Source of the DNA: Thalassotalea psychrophila
Lineage (GTDB): Bacteria; Pseudomonadota; Gammaproteobacteria; Enterobacterales; Alteromonadaceae
DNA length: 64,000 bases
Reading direction: 5' to 3'
Assembly (NCBI RefSeq): GCF_031583595.1
Contig: NZ_CP134145.1
Location: 3,844,001-3,908,000, forward strand
The notes under the pieces are model-generated. The model did no database searches. It was not told where the DNA came from and saw nothing but the letters and a program-made list of their open reading frames with translations. This document shows, piece by piece, positions 10,469 through 19,288 of this stretch (position 1 is its first letter; each line of letters opens with the position of its first letter). The position numbers and the translations under genes are program-made.

Positions 10469-10531
10469 TTATAACCTTCAAATTTTAATAACTGTTATAA
10501 AATTTTAGCACTGCAGAAGATAAACCTTTCA

Positions 10532-10618
10532 TGGCATTTCTGCATATAGCTCTTCCCTGAGTATTATAAACCTAAAACCATCCATGGTGGTTTGCAATCC
10601 TTCATCCTTGAAGTAAAA
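10532..10618. repeat. 87-bp intergenic direct repeat, copy A
   Basis: Copy A of an 87-bp block running from TGGCATTTCTG to GAAGTAAAA, nearly identical (about 3 mismatches) to copy B at 10689-10775. Its second half, CCATCCATGG ... CCTTCATCCTTGAAGT, resembles the paired repeat at 63080-63175. Confidence 0.85.
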
Positions 10619-10688
10619 CAGAAAATACGCCATTTTCAATAAGGATATTGTATATGCCGCGCTAACATGGATGTTAATGAGCGGTCCC

Positions 10689-10775
10689 TGGCATTTCTGT
10701 ATATAGCTCTTCCCTGAGTATTACAAACCTAAAACCATCCATGGTGGTTTGCATTCCTTCATCCTTGAAGTAAAA
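10689..10775. repeat. 87-bp intergenic direct repeat, copy B
   Basis: Second copy of the 87-bp block. Between the copies (10665-10685) is a palindromic TAACATGGATGTTA, an inverse relative of the AACATCCATGTT core found in the 63.1-kb repeats. The whole 10469-10826 gap holds these repeats and no convincing gene. Confidence 0.85.
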
Positions 10776-10826
10776 AATGGTAACCATTTTCATGATCACC
10801 ATTTCAATATTTCGATTAATCTTGAA

Positions 10827-11378
10827 TTAATTTAATTCATCATTTTTAACGTATTTGGTGCCTTTAACAGTGGCTTGTAATGCTAAGCCAGTTTCAGTTA
10901 ACTGGTATACCGTTATATCGCCAATAGTAACACCACCACCAACTTCACCACCTTTTTCATCAGCTTTAGCTGCAGCATCTGCTTCAGCGCCAAAAGCCCA
11001 ACCTTCTTCAACAAACATATTCATCGACTTGGCAGTATTGAATACAAACACCGCTCTAAAGTCTTTAGCGCCTAGGCCGAAACCTAGACCACCTTCATAC
11101 ATATCCATATAGGTTTTAGCGCCAGTTTGATTATTATTTACCACACCATAACCACCACCAGCGGCAACAAAAATAAGATTAATTTGGGCATTACTAAACG
11201 TTGCATAACCTGGAGCAGACTTGATGTGGGCCATAGCCCCAGGGCTTGCCTTTTCTACGTCAGCAATTACTTGGTTATTCATAGCTGCAATTGCAGATTT
11301 TTGTTCGGCTGGTGTATCACCGGTAGCTGAACAAGCGGATAAAACTAGAGCGGTGAGTATTACAAATAATTTTTTCAT
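10827..11378 (-). CDS. SYLF/Ysc84-like lipoprotein, paralogue 3
   Basis: A 183-residue predicted lipoprotein that starts MKKLFVILTALVLSACS with lipobox LSAC. I chose the ATG at 11378 over 11384 because AAGG then sits 8 bases upstream. The SYLF-like core includes APGYATFSNAQINLIFVAAG, GGYGVVNNNQTGAKTYMDM, GGLGFGLGAKDFRAVFVFN, and GWAFGAEADAAAK, and it ends KGTKYVKNDELN. It is the best-preserved of the three paralogues. It may be anchored in a periplasmic-facing membrane leaflet and bind lipid, but this rests only on family resemblance. It lies 221 bp downstream of parE in the same direction. Confidence 0.78.
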   Translation of the reverse strand: MKKLFVILTALVLSACSATGDTPAEQKSAIAAMNNQVIADVEKASPGAMAHIKSAPGYATFSNAQINLIFVAAGGGYGVVNNNQTGAKTYMDMYEGGLGFGLGAKDFRAVFVFNTAKSMNMFVEEGWAFGAEADAAAKADEKGGEVGGGVTIGDITVYQLTETGLALQATVKGTKYVKNDELN

Positions 11379-11541
11379 CAACATTACCTTTTTATTATTA
11401 CTTTAACCTTCAGCGAATTTATTAAATAACTCACTGAATTAACTAAACTTGTTAACTAGTATAGTTGTTAATCAGATGTTGTCTGTATGTAAATAGTGTT
11501 AATTTGTAAAAAAAGTGTAATTGGGGATATATATGAAGTTG

Positions 11542-11574
11542 GAGCCTAGGCAATACGGGGATTGCCTAGGGCTC
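11542..11574 (-). terminator. Hairpin downstream of parE
   Basis: GAGCCTAGGCAAT pairs with ATTGCCTAGGGCTC (one bulged base) about 25 bp beyond the parE stop. The minus-strand U tract is weak, so efficiency is uncertain. Confidence 0.5.
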
Positions 11575-11599
11575 TAATATTTACTAAAGTTTTAATTTA

Positions 11600-13489
11600 T
11601 CAGTCAAAGTCGACTAAATTTCCTTTATCTTGCAACCATTCTTTTCGATCGCCAGCGCGCTTTTTCGATAACAACATGTCCATCAGTTCCATAGTTACAT
11701 CAAAATCATCAACCGTAAGTTGTACTAAACGTCTGGTGTTTGGATCCATAGTGGTTTCACGAAGTTGTAATGGGTTCATTTCACCCAAACCTTTAAATCG
11801 TTGTACGTTAACTTTACCGCGCTTTTTCTCAGCTTCAATTCGGTCAAGCACGCCATCTTTTTCTTGCTCATCTAAGGCATAGTAAACTTCTTTTCCAATA
11901 TCAATACGATATAAAGGTGGCATGGCAACAAATACATGACCAGCTTGCACTAATGGTAAAAAGTGCTGGGTGAATAAAGCACAAAGTAATGTGGCAATAT
12001 GTAAACCATCGGAGTCGGCATCCGCTAAAATACAAATTTTTCCATATCTTAACGTTGATAAATCTTCCGAGTCAGGATCAATCCCTAAAGCAACAGAAAT
12101 ATCATGAATTTCTTGCGACGCTAAAATTTGCCCTGATTCGACCTCCCAAGAATTTAGGATTTTACCGCGTAAAGGCATAATCGCTTGAAAATCTCTATCA
12201 CGAGCCTGTTTAGCACTACCGCCAGCAGAGTCACCTTCGACTAAAAATAATTCGGTACGTTCAGGCTCGGCAGAACCACAGTCGGTTAACTTTCCTGGTA
12301 AGGCTGGGCCTTGTGTTACTTTTTTACGAACTACCTTTTTACTAGCTCGCAATCGACGTTGCGCGTTCGATATACAAAATTCTGCAAGTGCTTCCGCAAC
12401 TTCTGTATGTTCATTGAGCCATAAACTAAATGAATCTTTTACTACGCCCGAGACAAAGGCTGCACATTGACGTGATGATAAACGTTCTTTAGTTTGTCCT
12501 GCAAATTGCGGGTCTTGAATTTTTACCGAGAGGATATATGAACATTTATCCCAGATATCATCAGGGGTTAATTTTATACCGCGCGGAGTTAAGTTTCTAA
12601 ATTCGCAAAACTCTCGCATAGAGTCGAGCAAGCCTTGACGCAATCCATTTACATGGGTACCACCTTGAATGGTAGGAATTAAGTTAACATAACTCTCACC
12701 AACACTTTCACCGCCTTCAGGTAACCAACACACAGCCCAATCTACAACTTCATGCTTCGATGAAAATGCGCCAATAAACGGTGAATCAGGTAAACAAATA
12801 TTATCTTTTAGTGCTTCAACTAAGTAATCTTTTAAACCATTTTCATAACACCATTGATGTTTAGTGTTAGAGACTTTGTCATTAAATTTAATATTTAAGC
12901 CAGGACAAAGTACCGCTTTCGCTTTTAAAATATGAATAAGTTTAGAAACTGAGAATTTGTGCGAATCAAAATAACTGGCATCAGGCCAAAAACGAACTCT
13001 AGTACCGGTGTTGCGTTTACCAACCTCACCAACAACAGTTAAATCAGAAACTTTTTCGCCATGTTCAAAAGCCATCTCAAACACTTGTTGATTTCGCTTA
13101 ACAGTAACTTCAACACGGTTAGATAATGCATTTACAACGGATATACCTACACCATGTAAACCACCAGAAAACTGATAGTTATCACCAGAGAATTTACCAC
13201 CTGCGTGCAATCGGCAAAATATTAATTCAACGCCAGGTACACCTTCTTCAGGATGTATATCAGTAGGCATACCACGACCATCATCAATAACTTCTAATGA
13301 TTGATCTTCGTGCAGGGTAACCTGAATATTTTGGGCATGGCCGGCTAATGCTTCGTCGACAGAGTTATCGATTACCTCTTGACCAAGATGGTTAGGACGT
13401 ATGGTATCAGTGTACATTCCCGGACGGCGACGTACTGGATCTAAGCCACTTAATACTTCAATGGATTCGGAGTTATATTGATCAGTCAT
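11600..13489 (-). CDS. parE: DNA topoisomerase IV subunit B
   Basis: ATPase subunit of topoisomerase IV, partner of ParC. The 629-residue length is typical. GHKL ATPase motifs are visible in order: VIDNSVDEALAGHA, DDGRGMPTD, GGLHGVGISVVNALS. The TOPRIM domain has EGDSAGGSAKQARDRDFQA and the acidic DADSDGLHI cluster, and the C-terminus carries RFKGLGEMNP. It is the last gene of the conserved nudF-yqiB-cpdA-yqiA-parE block, 71 bp after yqiA. An AGAAGAA ribosome site precedes the ATG at 13489. Confidence 0.97.
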   Translation of the reverse strand: MTDQYNSESIEVLSGLDPVRRRPGMYTDTIRPNHLGQEVIDNSVDEALAGHAQNIQVTLHEDQSLEVIDDGRGMPTDIHPEEGVPGVELIFCRLHAGGKFSGDNYQFSGGLHGVGISVVNALSNRVEVTVKRNQQVFEMAFEHGEKVSDLTVVGEVGKRNTGTRVRFWPDASYFDSHKFSVSKLIHILKAKAVLCPGLNIKFNDKVSNTKHQWCYENGLKDYLVEALKDNICLPDSPFIGAFSSKHEVVDWAVCWLPEGGESVGESYVNLIPTIQGGTHVNGLRQGLLDSMREFCEFRNLTPRGIKLTPDDIWDKCSYILSVKIQDPQFAGQTKERLSSRQCAAFVSGVVKDSFSLWLNEHTEVAEALAEFCISNAQRRLRASKKVVRKKVTQGPALPGKLTDCGSAEPERTELFLVEGDSAGGSAKQARDRDFQAIMPLRGKILNSWEVESGQILASQEIHDISVALGIDPDSEDLSTLRYGKICILADADSDGLHIATLLCALFTQHFLPLVQAGHVFVAMPPLYRIDIGKEVYYALDEQEKDGVLDRIEAEKKRGKVNVQRFKGLGEMNPLQLRETTMDPNTRRLVQLTVDDFDVTMELMDMLLSKKRAGDRKEWLQDKGNLVDFD

Positions 13490-13560
13490 GAATTCTTCTA
13501 GTTATTTTATTTTCGATAACAACGTTTATATTTTTACTTTAGTTAACCATTTGAATCAAG

Positions 13561-14148
13561 TTAACTGTTCGGTTTATTTAGCTGAAAAAAATTAACAATA
13601 TCGGGTAGCATTTTGCTAAAGTTAATAAAGCTATGATCGCCATCTTGTTGTACGCAAAGTTGGCTTTGCTGGTATTTATCAACTGCTTGTTGATAATCTA
13701 ACACTTCATCACCTGTTTGTACCATAACTAAAAAGTTTTTTGCGTTAATTTTATCTATTTCAAATTTCTTTAAGTGCTGCATATGTTCAACAGTTACTCG
13801 ATACACTTCATTGGTATATGGGTTGGTTTGCTCACCAAGAATATCTTCTAATAATTCATAAGGTTTTACTGCAGGATTTATCAGTACAGCTTTAAAATTG
13901 TATTTATCAGATAAGTAGGTTGCAAAATAACCGCCAAGAGATGAGCCAGTCAAATACCACTGGCATTGCAAATCTTCTTCAATAATATTGCTTAATTGCT
14001 TTATTGCAGCATTAGGATTTGATAATAATTGCGGACAAATAACCTCAACATTAGGAAAGTATTGTCGTATATATTGCTTTGTAATTTGTGCTTTTAGAGA
14101 TTGTGGTGAGCTGTTAAAACCATGGATCACCAGTATTTTTTTCTTCAT
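13561..14148 (-). CDS. yqiA: YqiA/YcfP family alpha/beta esterase
   Basis: A small cytoplasmic alpha/beta hydrolase of 195 residues. It has the N-terminal ILVIHGFNSSPQS strand and oxyanion region, a nucleophile elbow GSSLGG, a late acid in TGDEVLDY and a catalytic histidine in GDHSF. E. coli YqiA hydrolyses short-chain acyl esters in vitro, but the natural substrate is unknown. It sits 18 bp after cpdA within the parE operon, the same position as in enterobacteria, which supports the symbol. Confidence 0.92.
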   Translation of the reverse strand: MKKKILVIHGFNSSPQSLKAQITKQYIRQYFPNVEVICPQLLSNPNAAIKQLSNIIEEDLQCQWYLTGSSLGGYFATYLSDKYNFKAVLINPAVKPYELLEDILGEQTNPYTNEVYRVTVEHMQHLKKFEIDKINAKNFLVMVQTGDEVLDYQQAVDKYQQSQLCVQQDGDHSFINFSKMLPDIVNFFQLNKPNS

Positions 14149-14166
14149 TTTAATTCTGCTAACTAT

Positions 14167-14922
14167 TTATTTTGATAAATGATTAATGGAGGTTTCTATA
14201 CGACCATTAGAAAACAACTTTAATAAACGATAACCAGGCCCTATATTTAACGCGGCAACACTATCAACTTTAGGGTCAAATTGAATAGACGTAGCAGGGC
14301 AAGTGTATAGTGGTGCAGAATGTAGATCATCTTCGGCTATATTTAAGCCTCGGTGTATGTGACCACAACAAATTGCTTTTATTGAGCTATTTTGGCTAAC
14401 TGCTCGCCAAAATTCCATCTGATTTTTAAGACCATGTTTATCAATAAAGTAGTCAACATCAATAGCGTGATGATGCATGAAAATTAAGGTATTTTCACTT
14501 TCCGTACTGATATTTCGAATTCTATTTAGTTGTGTTTCGCTTACCAAACCTGCCGGAGTTGAACTTTTAGAATCGATTAACTGTAAGCACCAATCATTGA
14601 TTATTATATTTTTGTCTTGTTGAATATTTTTTGCGGTTAGGTGCTCACTTAACAACTGAAATTCATCGTGATTTCCCGCTAACCAATAAACAGGACAACT
14701 AAGGTTGCTCTCAATAACAGCTTGGTTAAATAATTGATAAGATGCAACGCTATGATCTTGAGTTAGGTCTCCGGTAAAGATTGCAGCATGCAAATAATCT
14801 ATATTAGCAAGCTGTGCAAGTACTCTAGATAAATTTGTAAAAACATTATGACCATAATGCATACCATCTTTTGTCGAAAACAAATGGCAATCAGAAAATT
14901 GGGCGATAGTTACATGATTCAT
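14167..14922 (-). CDS. cpdA: 3',5'-cyclic AMP phosphodiesterase
   Basis: A class III cyclic nucleotide phosphodiesterase (calcineurin-like metallophosphoesterase) that hydrolyses cAMP and so tunes CRP signalling. Metal-binding motifs are in order: FSDCHLF (DxH), FTGDLTQD (GDxxQ type), LAGNHDE (GNHD), MHHHAIDVD, and CGHIHRG (GHxH). The 251-residue length is slightly below that of E. coli CpdA (275). It lies between yqiB and yqiA as in enterobacteria, 27 bp downstream of yqiB. Confidence 0.94.
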   Translation of the reverse strand: MNHVTIAQFSDCHLFSTKDGMHYGHNVFTNLSRVLAQLANIDYLHAAIFTGDLTQDHSVASYQLFNQAVIESNLSCPVYWLAGNHDEFQLLSEHLTAKNIQQDKNIIINDWCLQLIDSKSSTPAGLVSETQLNRIRNISTESENTLIFMHHHAIDVDYFIDKHGLKNQMEFWRAVSQNSSIKAICCGHIHRGLNIAEDDLHSAPLYTCPATSIQFDPKVDSVAALNIGPGYRLLKLFSNGRIETSINHLSK

Positions 14923-14949
14923 GGATATTTTAGCTTTTATATTTTAATA

Positions 14950-15399
14950 CTATTTTATTTTCACTTGTATATTAGCTTTACCTTCAGTTAAGCATAGGTG
15001 AAGCCATTCAGTGAGAAAGTGTTGAGTTTGCTGCTTTTCATCAGGTAAGTGCATTTCCTGATTGGGGTAATCATATCGAGGTTTAATTTGTTTAATATAT
15101 TGGTTTTCTATGACTTCAGCTAGACGAGCATCATGATAAATGCGTATCGTCATGCTTGGCTTTGGCAAGTGTACTTTGCTAGATAAAGATTCGGCTTGGC
15201 TAATAAGCTGTTTAAACTCGACTAAATGGGTATATTTAGTTTTCTCTATGATAGCTACTTTATATTCAAGTACATCGGTGATAAAAAAATATCGCTCATC
15301 AGAAACCTCATCTATATCCCCTAATAAGCGGGTTAATAGCATATAGTTTTTCTCAAACGATTGATCAAGCCCTTTTAAACTGGGGCGATATTTAGCCAT
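14950..15399 (-). CDS. yqiB: DUF1249 family protein YqiB
   Basis: A conserved cytoplasmic protein of unknown function, 149 residues. It aligns by eye with E. coli YqiB through KPSMTIRIYHDARLAEV, the near-invariant RYDYPNQEMH, the DEKQQTQHFLTEWLH segment, and a TKYTHLVEF strand. A GGATAT ribosome site lies upstream of the ATG at 15399. It is always found beside nudF and cpdA in gammaproteobacteria, as here (37 bp after nudF). Confidence 0.92.
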   Translation of the reverse strand: MAKYRPSLKGLDQSFEKNYMLLTRLLGDIDEVSDERYFFITDVLEYKVAIIEKTKYTHLVEFKQLISQAESLSSKVHLPKPSMTIRIYHDARLAEVIENQYIKQIKPRYDYPNQEMHLPDEKQQTQHFLTEWLHLCLTEGKANIQVKIK

Positions 15400-15436
15400 T
15401 TATATAGATATCCAATAATTTATACTGATAATAAAT

Positions 15437-16063
15437 TTAAACGAGCAGCTTATGATTTAATGCCAGCCACTGTAACCCGATAATTGTTGATGCATTATTG
15501 ATTTTACCATCATTTAATAAATAAAGGGCTTCATCTAAAGTCATTAAATGTGACTTTATATCCTCATTTTCTTCTTCAAGACCTGAAATCGTTCCGTTAA
15601 CTACATTAGAAAGATCCATTAAAGCTACATACATGTATAATTTTTCACTTGTCCCCCCCGGGCTTGACAAGTAATTCATGACATGGCGCAATTGGCTTTT
15701 ATCAACAGTAAGGTTTGCTTCTTCTTCTGCTTCTCTAATAGCTACATCTATTGGGCTTTCATTTTCGGCAAACATACCGGCAATAAATTCAAAACACCAA
15801 GGGCAAGGCTCAGTTCGAATTGCACCAGGGCGAAATTGTTCTATTAATAATAATTTTTTGTTAACCGAATCGTACGGAATTAACACAACAGCATCACCAC
15901 GTTCAAAAACTTCCCTAGAAATTAAATTTCCCCACTGTTCATTAAATAATCTATGTTTAATTTGATATTGATCAATACGAAAAAAGCCCTGGTACTTAAT
16001 ATCGCGTGCCTTAACGGTGACATCGTCAGAACAATATTGTGTAATTTTGTAACTTTTACGCAT
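15437..16063 (-). CDS. nudF: ADP-ribose pyrophosphatase (Nudix)
   Basis: A Nudix hydrolase that cleaves ADP-ribose to AMP and ribose-5-phosphate, 208 residues. The Nudix box is GMFAENESPIDVAIREAEEE followed by ANL, so the consensus glycine near the end (EExGU) is asparagine here; all catalytic glutamates are present. The subfamily signature SSPGGTSEK follows the box, as in E. coli NudF. It is the first gene of the nudF-yqiB-cpdA-yqiA-parE unit, divergent from tolC across a 144-bp gap that must hold both promoters. Confidence 0.94.
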   Translation of the reverse strand: MRKSYKITQYCSDDVTVKARDIKYQGFFRIDQYQIKHRLFNEQWGNLISREVFERGDAVVLIPYDSVNKKLLLIEQFRPGAIRTEPCPWCFEFIAGMFAENESPIDVAIREAEEEANLTVDKSQLRHVMNYLSSPGGTSEKLYMYVALMDLSNVVNGTISGLEEENEDIKSHLMTLDEALYLLNDGKINNASTIIGLQWLALNHKLLV

Positions 16064-16207
16064 ATTTTGTAATACTCTTTAGCTATAACAATGTGTTACA
16101 AAAAAATTCTGTTACACTTTAGTCAAGGTGAATTGATTTATTATTGTTCAGCATAGCATTAAAAACCGCTACACTAACTAGCAAATATAACGCAGTTTGT
16201 GTAACTA

Positions 16208-17548
16208 ATGGAAAAGAAACTCATGACAAACAAACTTAACTCTTTATTTGTTGGTGTTGTGTTAGCTAGTACTAGTTCAGTAGTAGCCGCGCAAGATTTA
16301 CAAGAAATATACCAGTTAGCACTACAAAATGATCCAACGTCATTAAAAGCTGAAGCTCAGTTTAAATCGGCGCAAGAGATAATTGAACAATCTCGTTCAG
16401 TGTTAATGCCACAATTAAATGCTATTGCCTCTTTCGGCACACAAGAAGTTGAAATTGATGGTACAACATTCCAAGACTCTGAAACCACTAGAGTTGCTTT
16501 AAACTTGAATATGCAACTTTATCATCACAATAGCTGGTTAGGTTTAGATACGGCGAAAAAACGTGCGCACCAAAGTGATATCAACTATCAGTTTGTTAAA
16601 CAACAATTGATCACTCGCGTAACCGAAGCCTACTTTAATGTATTAGCCGCTTATGATGGATTAGACTTTGCCCAAGCGGAAAAGAAAGCCATTGAACGTC
16701 AATTAGAACAAACTAAACAACGATTTTCTGTTGGCTTAACTGCTATCACCGATGTTCATGAAGCACAGGCTCAATTTGATAACTCTATTGCTGAAGAAAT
16801 TCGCGCGCAAAACTCGGTTTATACCACAGAAGAAATTCTTCGTGAAATCACTGGCTCTTACCCAAGAGATTTAAACGTGTTAAACACCGAACGTTTTAGT
16901 GCCGTTATGCCAACGCCAAGCACGGCTAATGACTGGCAAAAAATGGCGGAAGCAAAGAACTTACAATTAATTTCACAAAAAATTAGCATGGATATATCAA
17001 AAGAAGCCATTGATATCGAAAGTGCCGGTCATTTACCGACTCTTAGCTTAACCGCAAGTATTGGTCAAAGTGATATTGATGATGATTACGCAGCATTAAC
17101 CTCTTATGAGCAAGATGATCAATCAATCGGTATTCAATTAAATGTACCAATTTATTCTGGTGGCAACACCAGTTCAAAAGTTCGTGCTGCTCAACATGAC
17201 TACGTAGCCGCAAGTCAAGATATGCAGATTACTTATCGTGGTATAGTGCGTGAATCTCGTAATTCATACAATACTATCGTTGCAACAATTTCAGGTGTTA
17301 AAGCGTTTGAGCAGTCGGTAATTTCAGCTGAAAGTGCGTTAAAAGCAACTGAAGCAGGTTTTGAAGTTGGTACTCGTACTATTGTTGACGTATTAGAAAG
17401 CACGCGTAACTTATATAATGCTAAGCGTAATCTATCGACTACTCGTTACCAATACATTACTAACATGCTGCGTTTAAAAGAAGCTGCGGGTACAATTTCA
17501 GAGCAAGATATTGCTGCAATCAACCAAGGTTTATCGGTAGCACAATAA
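16208..17548 (+). CDS. tolC: Outer-membrane efflux channel TolC
   Basis: Trimeric outer-membrane channel for multidrug efflux and type I secretion. There is a signal peptide (LNSLFVGVVLAST ... VVAAQ) and two OEP repeats, each with long amphipathic helices (about 25-215 and 235-435), and the family start DLQEIYQLALQNDP. Total length is 446 residues from the ATG at 16208. A second in-frame ATG at 16223 has GGAAAAG upstream and gives a more compact signal peptide, so either start is possible. The divergent nudF neighbour is conserved from E. coli. It probably serves the RND pump at 39-43 kb, among others, though that link is inference. Confidence 0.96.
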   Translation: MEKKLMTNKLNSLFVGVVLASTSSVVAAQDLQEIYQLALQNDPTSLKAEAQFKSAQEIIEQSRSVLMPQLNAIASFGTQEVEIDGTTFQDSETTRVALNLNMQLYHHNSWLGLDTAKKRAHQSDINYQFVKQQLITRVTEAYFNVLAAYDGLDFAQAEKKAIERQLEQTKQRFSVGLTAITDVHEAQAQFDNSIAEEIRAQNSVYTTEEILREITGSYPRDLNVLNTERFSAVMPTPSTANDWQKMAEAKNLQLISQKISMDISKEAIDIESAGHLPTLSLTASIGQSDIDDDYAALTSYEQDDQSIGIQLNVPIYSGGNTSSKVRAAQHDYVAASQDMQITYRGIVRESRNSYNTIVATISGVKAFEQSVISAESALKATEAGFEVGTRTIVDVLESTRNLYNAKRNLSTTRYQYITNMLRLKEAAGTISEQDIAAINQGLSVAQ

Positions 17549-17574
17549 CTTTACTAAAGTTTTTAAAGAAGAAA

Positions 17575-17597
17575 GGCGACTCTAGAGTCGCTTTTTT
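17575..17597 (+). terminator. Rho-independent terminator after tolC
   Basis: A perfect 16-base palindrome (GCGACTCTAGAGTCGC) is followed by six T residues, 28 bp after the tolC stop. Confidence 0.9.
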
Positions 17598-17643
17598 GTT
17601 GTTCTGAACTTGATTAGCTCGAATTTATTTGAACGTTATATAG

Positions 17644-17723
17644 AGACCCTGAAACGAGTTCAGGGCTAACCTCGTTCCTAAACCTTAAGACCCTGAAACG
17701 AGTTCAGGGCTAGCCTCGTTCCT
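17644..17723. repeat. Two 36-bp direct repeats with internal hairpin
   Basis: A 36-bp unit, starting AGACCCTGAAACGAG and ending CCTCGTTCCT, occurs at 17644-17679 and again at 17688-17723 with one mismatch (CTAAC/CTAGC). Each unit contains the self-pairing CCCTGAA ... TTCAGGG. The array ends 3 bp from the hldE stop codon, so it lies in the hldE 3' end and may act there as a transcript-end structure. Confidence 0.85.
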
Positions 17724-17726
17724 CGG

Positions 17727-19154
17727 CTAGTCTTCTAAACGGATAGTATTAATTATTTCGGTGGTTGAGATACCTTCTTCAAAGTTAAGCACTTGTACTT
17801 CTCCGCCAGCAGCTATAACTTCTTTACCGCCAGCAATATCTTCAACTTTATAATCACCGCCTTTAACCAAAATGTTTGGTAATAAGTTGGCAATTAATCG
17901 TTGTGGTGTGTCTTCTGAAAAATTTACCACCCAATCAACTGCACCTAAGCCCGCTAAAACAGCCATACGCCTGTCCATCGGATTCACCGGACGTCCACTT
18001 CCTTTTAGGCGCTTAACCGAGTCATCGTCATTAATAGCAACAATTAATCTATCACCTAATTTACCAGCATGGCTTAAATAAGAAACATGGCCCGCATGTA
18101 AAATATCAAAGCAACCATTAGTCATAACCACTTTTTCACCACGCTGCTTGGCTTGTGTGATCATTATTTTTAATTGCTCTTCACTTACCACACCTGAACC
18201 ACTTTCTTGACCTGAGGAAATCGCTTGGGCTATCTCAACTTCACTAACGGTTGATGTACCAATTTTACCAACCACTACACCGGCAGCAATATTAGCTAAC
18301 GCGCTAGCTTCACTAAAAGAAGAACCCGCGGCAATGGACAAGGCTAATGTAGCGATAACAGTATCGCCAGCACCGGTAACATCGTAGACTTCCTGTGCTT
18401 GCGTAGGTAAATGTAACTCTTCTTCATTTGCTCTAATTAAAGTCATACCATGTTCTGAACGAGTTACTAACAATGCTTGCAAATCAAGTTCAGCAAGCAA
18501 CTTTTGTCCTTTTGCTACTAACTCAGTTTCATCCTTACAAGGTCCAACGACTCCTTCAAACTCAGATAAGTTTGGTGTGATCAAAGTTGCACCTTTATAT
18601 TTTGAAAAATCAGAGCCTTTTGGATCAACCAGAACTGGTATATCGTTTTTCTTTGCTAAGGCAATTATTTCACTTACGTTGGATAACGTGCCTTTATCGT
18701 AATCAGATAACAATAGCAGGTGATGCTGCATGATGTTTTGCTCTACTAAATTATTAAGTTCAGTTTTATCTAAATGATGAAGTGATTCTTCAAAGTCTAA
18801 ACGAAGTAATTGTTGATTACGGCTTAATACTCTTAACTTAGTAATAGTGGGAACATCAATGCTACGAGAAAATTTACAAATAACATCCATCGCGGATAAA
18901 TTAGTATCTAAGCTTTCGGCAACATCATCATCACCAGTAAGCCCCGAAAGCGTTACTTGCCCACCAAGGCTGGCAATATTTAATGCCACGTTGGCAGCAC
19001 CGCCGGGTCTATCCTCATGATTATTAATCTTAACCACAGGTACTGGCGCTTCAGGTGAAATTCTACCTGTAGAACCAGACCAGTAACGGTCTAACATTAC
19101 GTCACCAACGACTAGAACTCTGGCTTGATTAAAATTTGGGATATCTACTTTCAT
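17727..19154 (-). CDS. hldE: Bifunctional heptose-7-P kinase / heptose-1-P adenylyltransferase
   Basis: Makes ADP-heptose for the LPS inner core with two fused activities. The N-terminal ribokinase-like half starts [13 protein letters not shown] and holds [16 protein letters not shown] and the catalytic GAGDT. The C-terminal nucleotidyltransferase half has [15 protein letters not shown] with the HAGH motif, then [13 protein letters not shown] and [10 protein letters not shown] start at the ATG at 19154 (MKVDIPNF), which matches E. coli and has GGAAA upstream; the ATG at 19166 is an unlikely extension. Product is 475 residues. It is divergent from lpxL, another LPS gene, across 134 bp. Confidence 0.97.
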   Translation of the reverse strand: MKVDIPNFNQARVLVVGDVMLDRYWSGSTGRISPEAPVPVVKINNHEDRPGGAANVALNIASLGGQVTLSGLTGDDDVAESLDTNLSAMDVICKFSRSIDVPTITKLRVLSRNQQLLRLDFEESLHHLDKTELNNLVEQNIMQHHLLLLSDYDKGTLSNVSEIIALAKKNDIPVLVDPKGSDFSKYKGATLITPNLSEFEGVVGPCKDETELVAKGQKLLAELDLQALLVTRSEHGMTLIRANEEELHLPTQAQEVYDVTGAGDTVIATLALSIAAGSSFSEASALANIAAGVVVGKIGTSTVSEVEIAQAISSGQESGSGVVSEEQLKIMITQAKQRGEKVVMTNGCFDILHAGHVSYLSHAGKLGDRLIVAINDDDSVKRLKGSGRPVNPMDRRMAVLAGLGAVDWVVNFSEDTPQRLIANLLPNILVKGGDYKVEDIAGGKEVIAAGGEVQVLNFEEGISTTEIINTIRLED

Positions 19155-19288
19155 ACTGGTTTCCAAAATGGATATAATAGCTGAATATACAGAATACTAG
19201 CTCGATACTTCAACTGACGCCTAGACAGGCAATTATTTGTGTTATTGAGTATAGTGTAACATAAGCTTTTCAGTGAGTTGATGAAACC

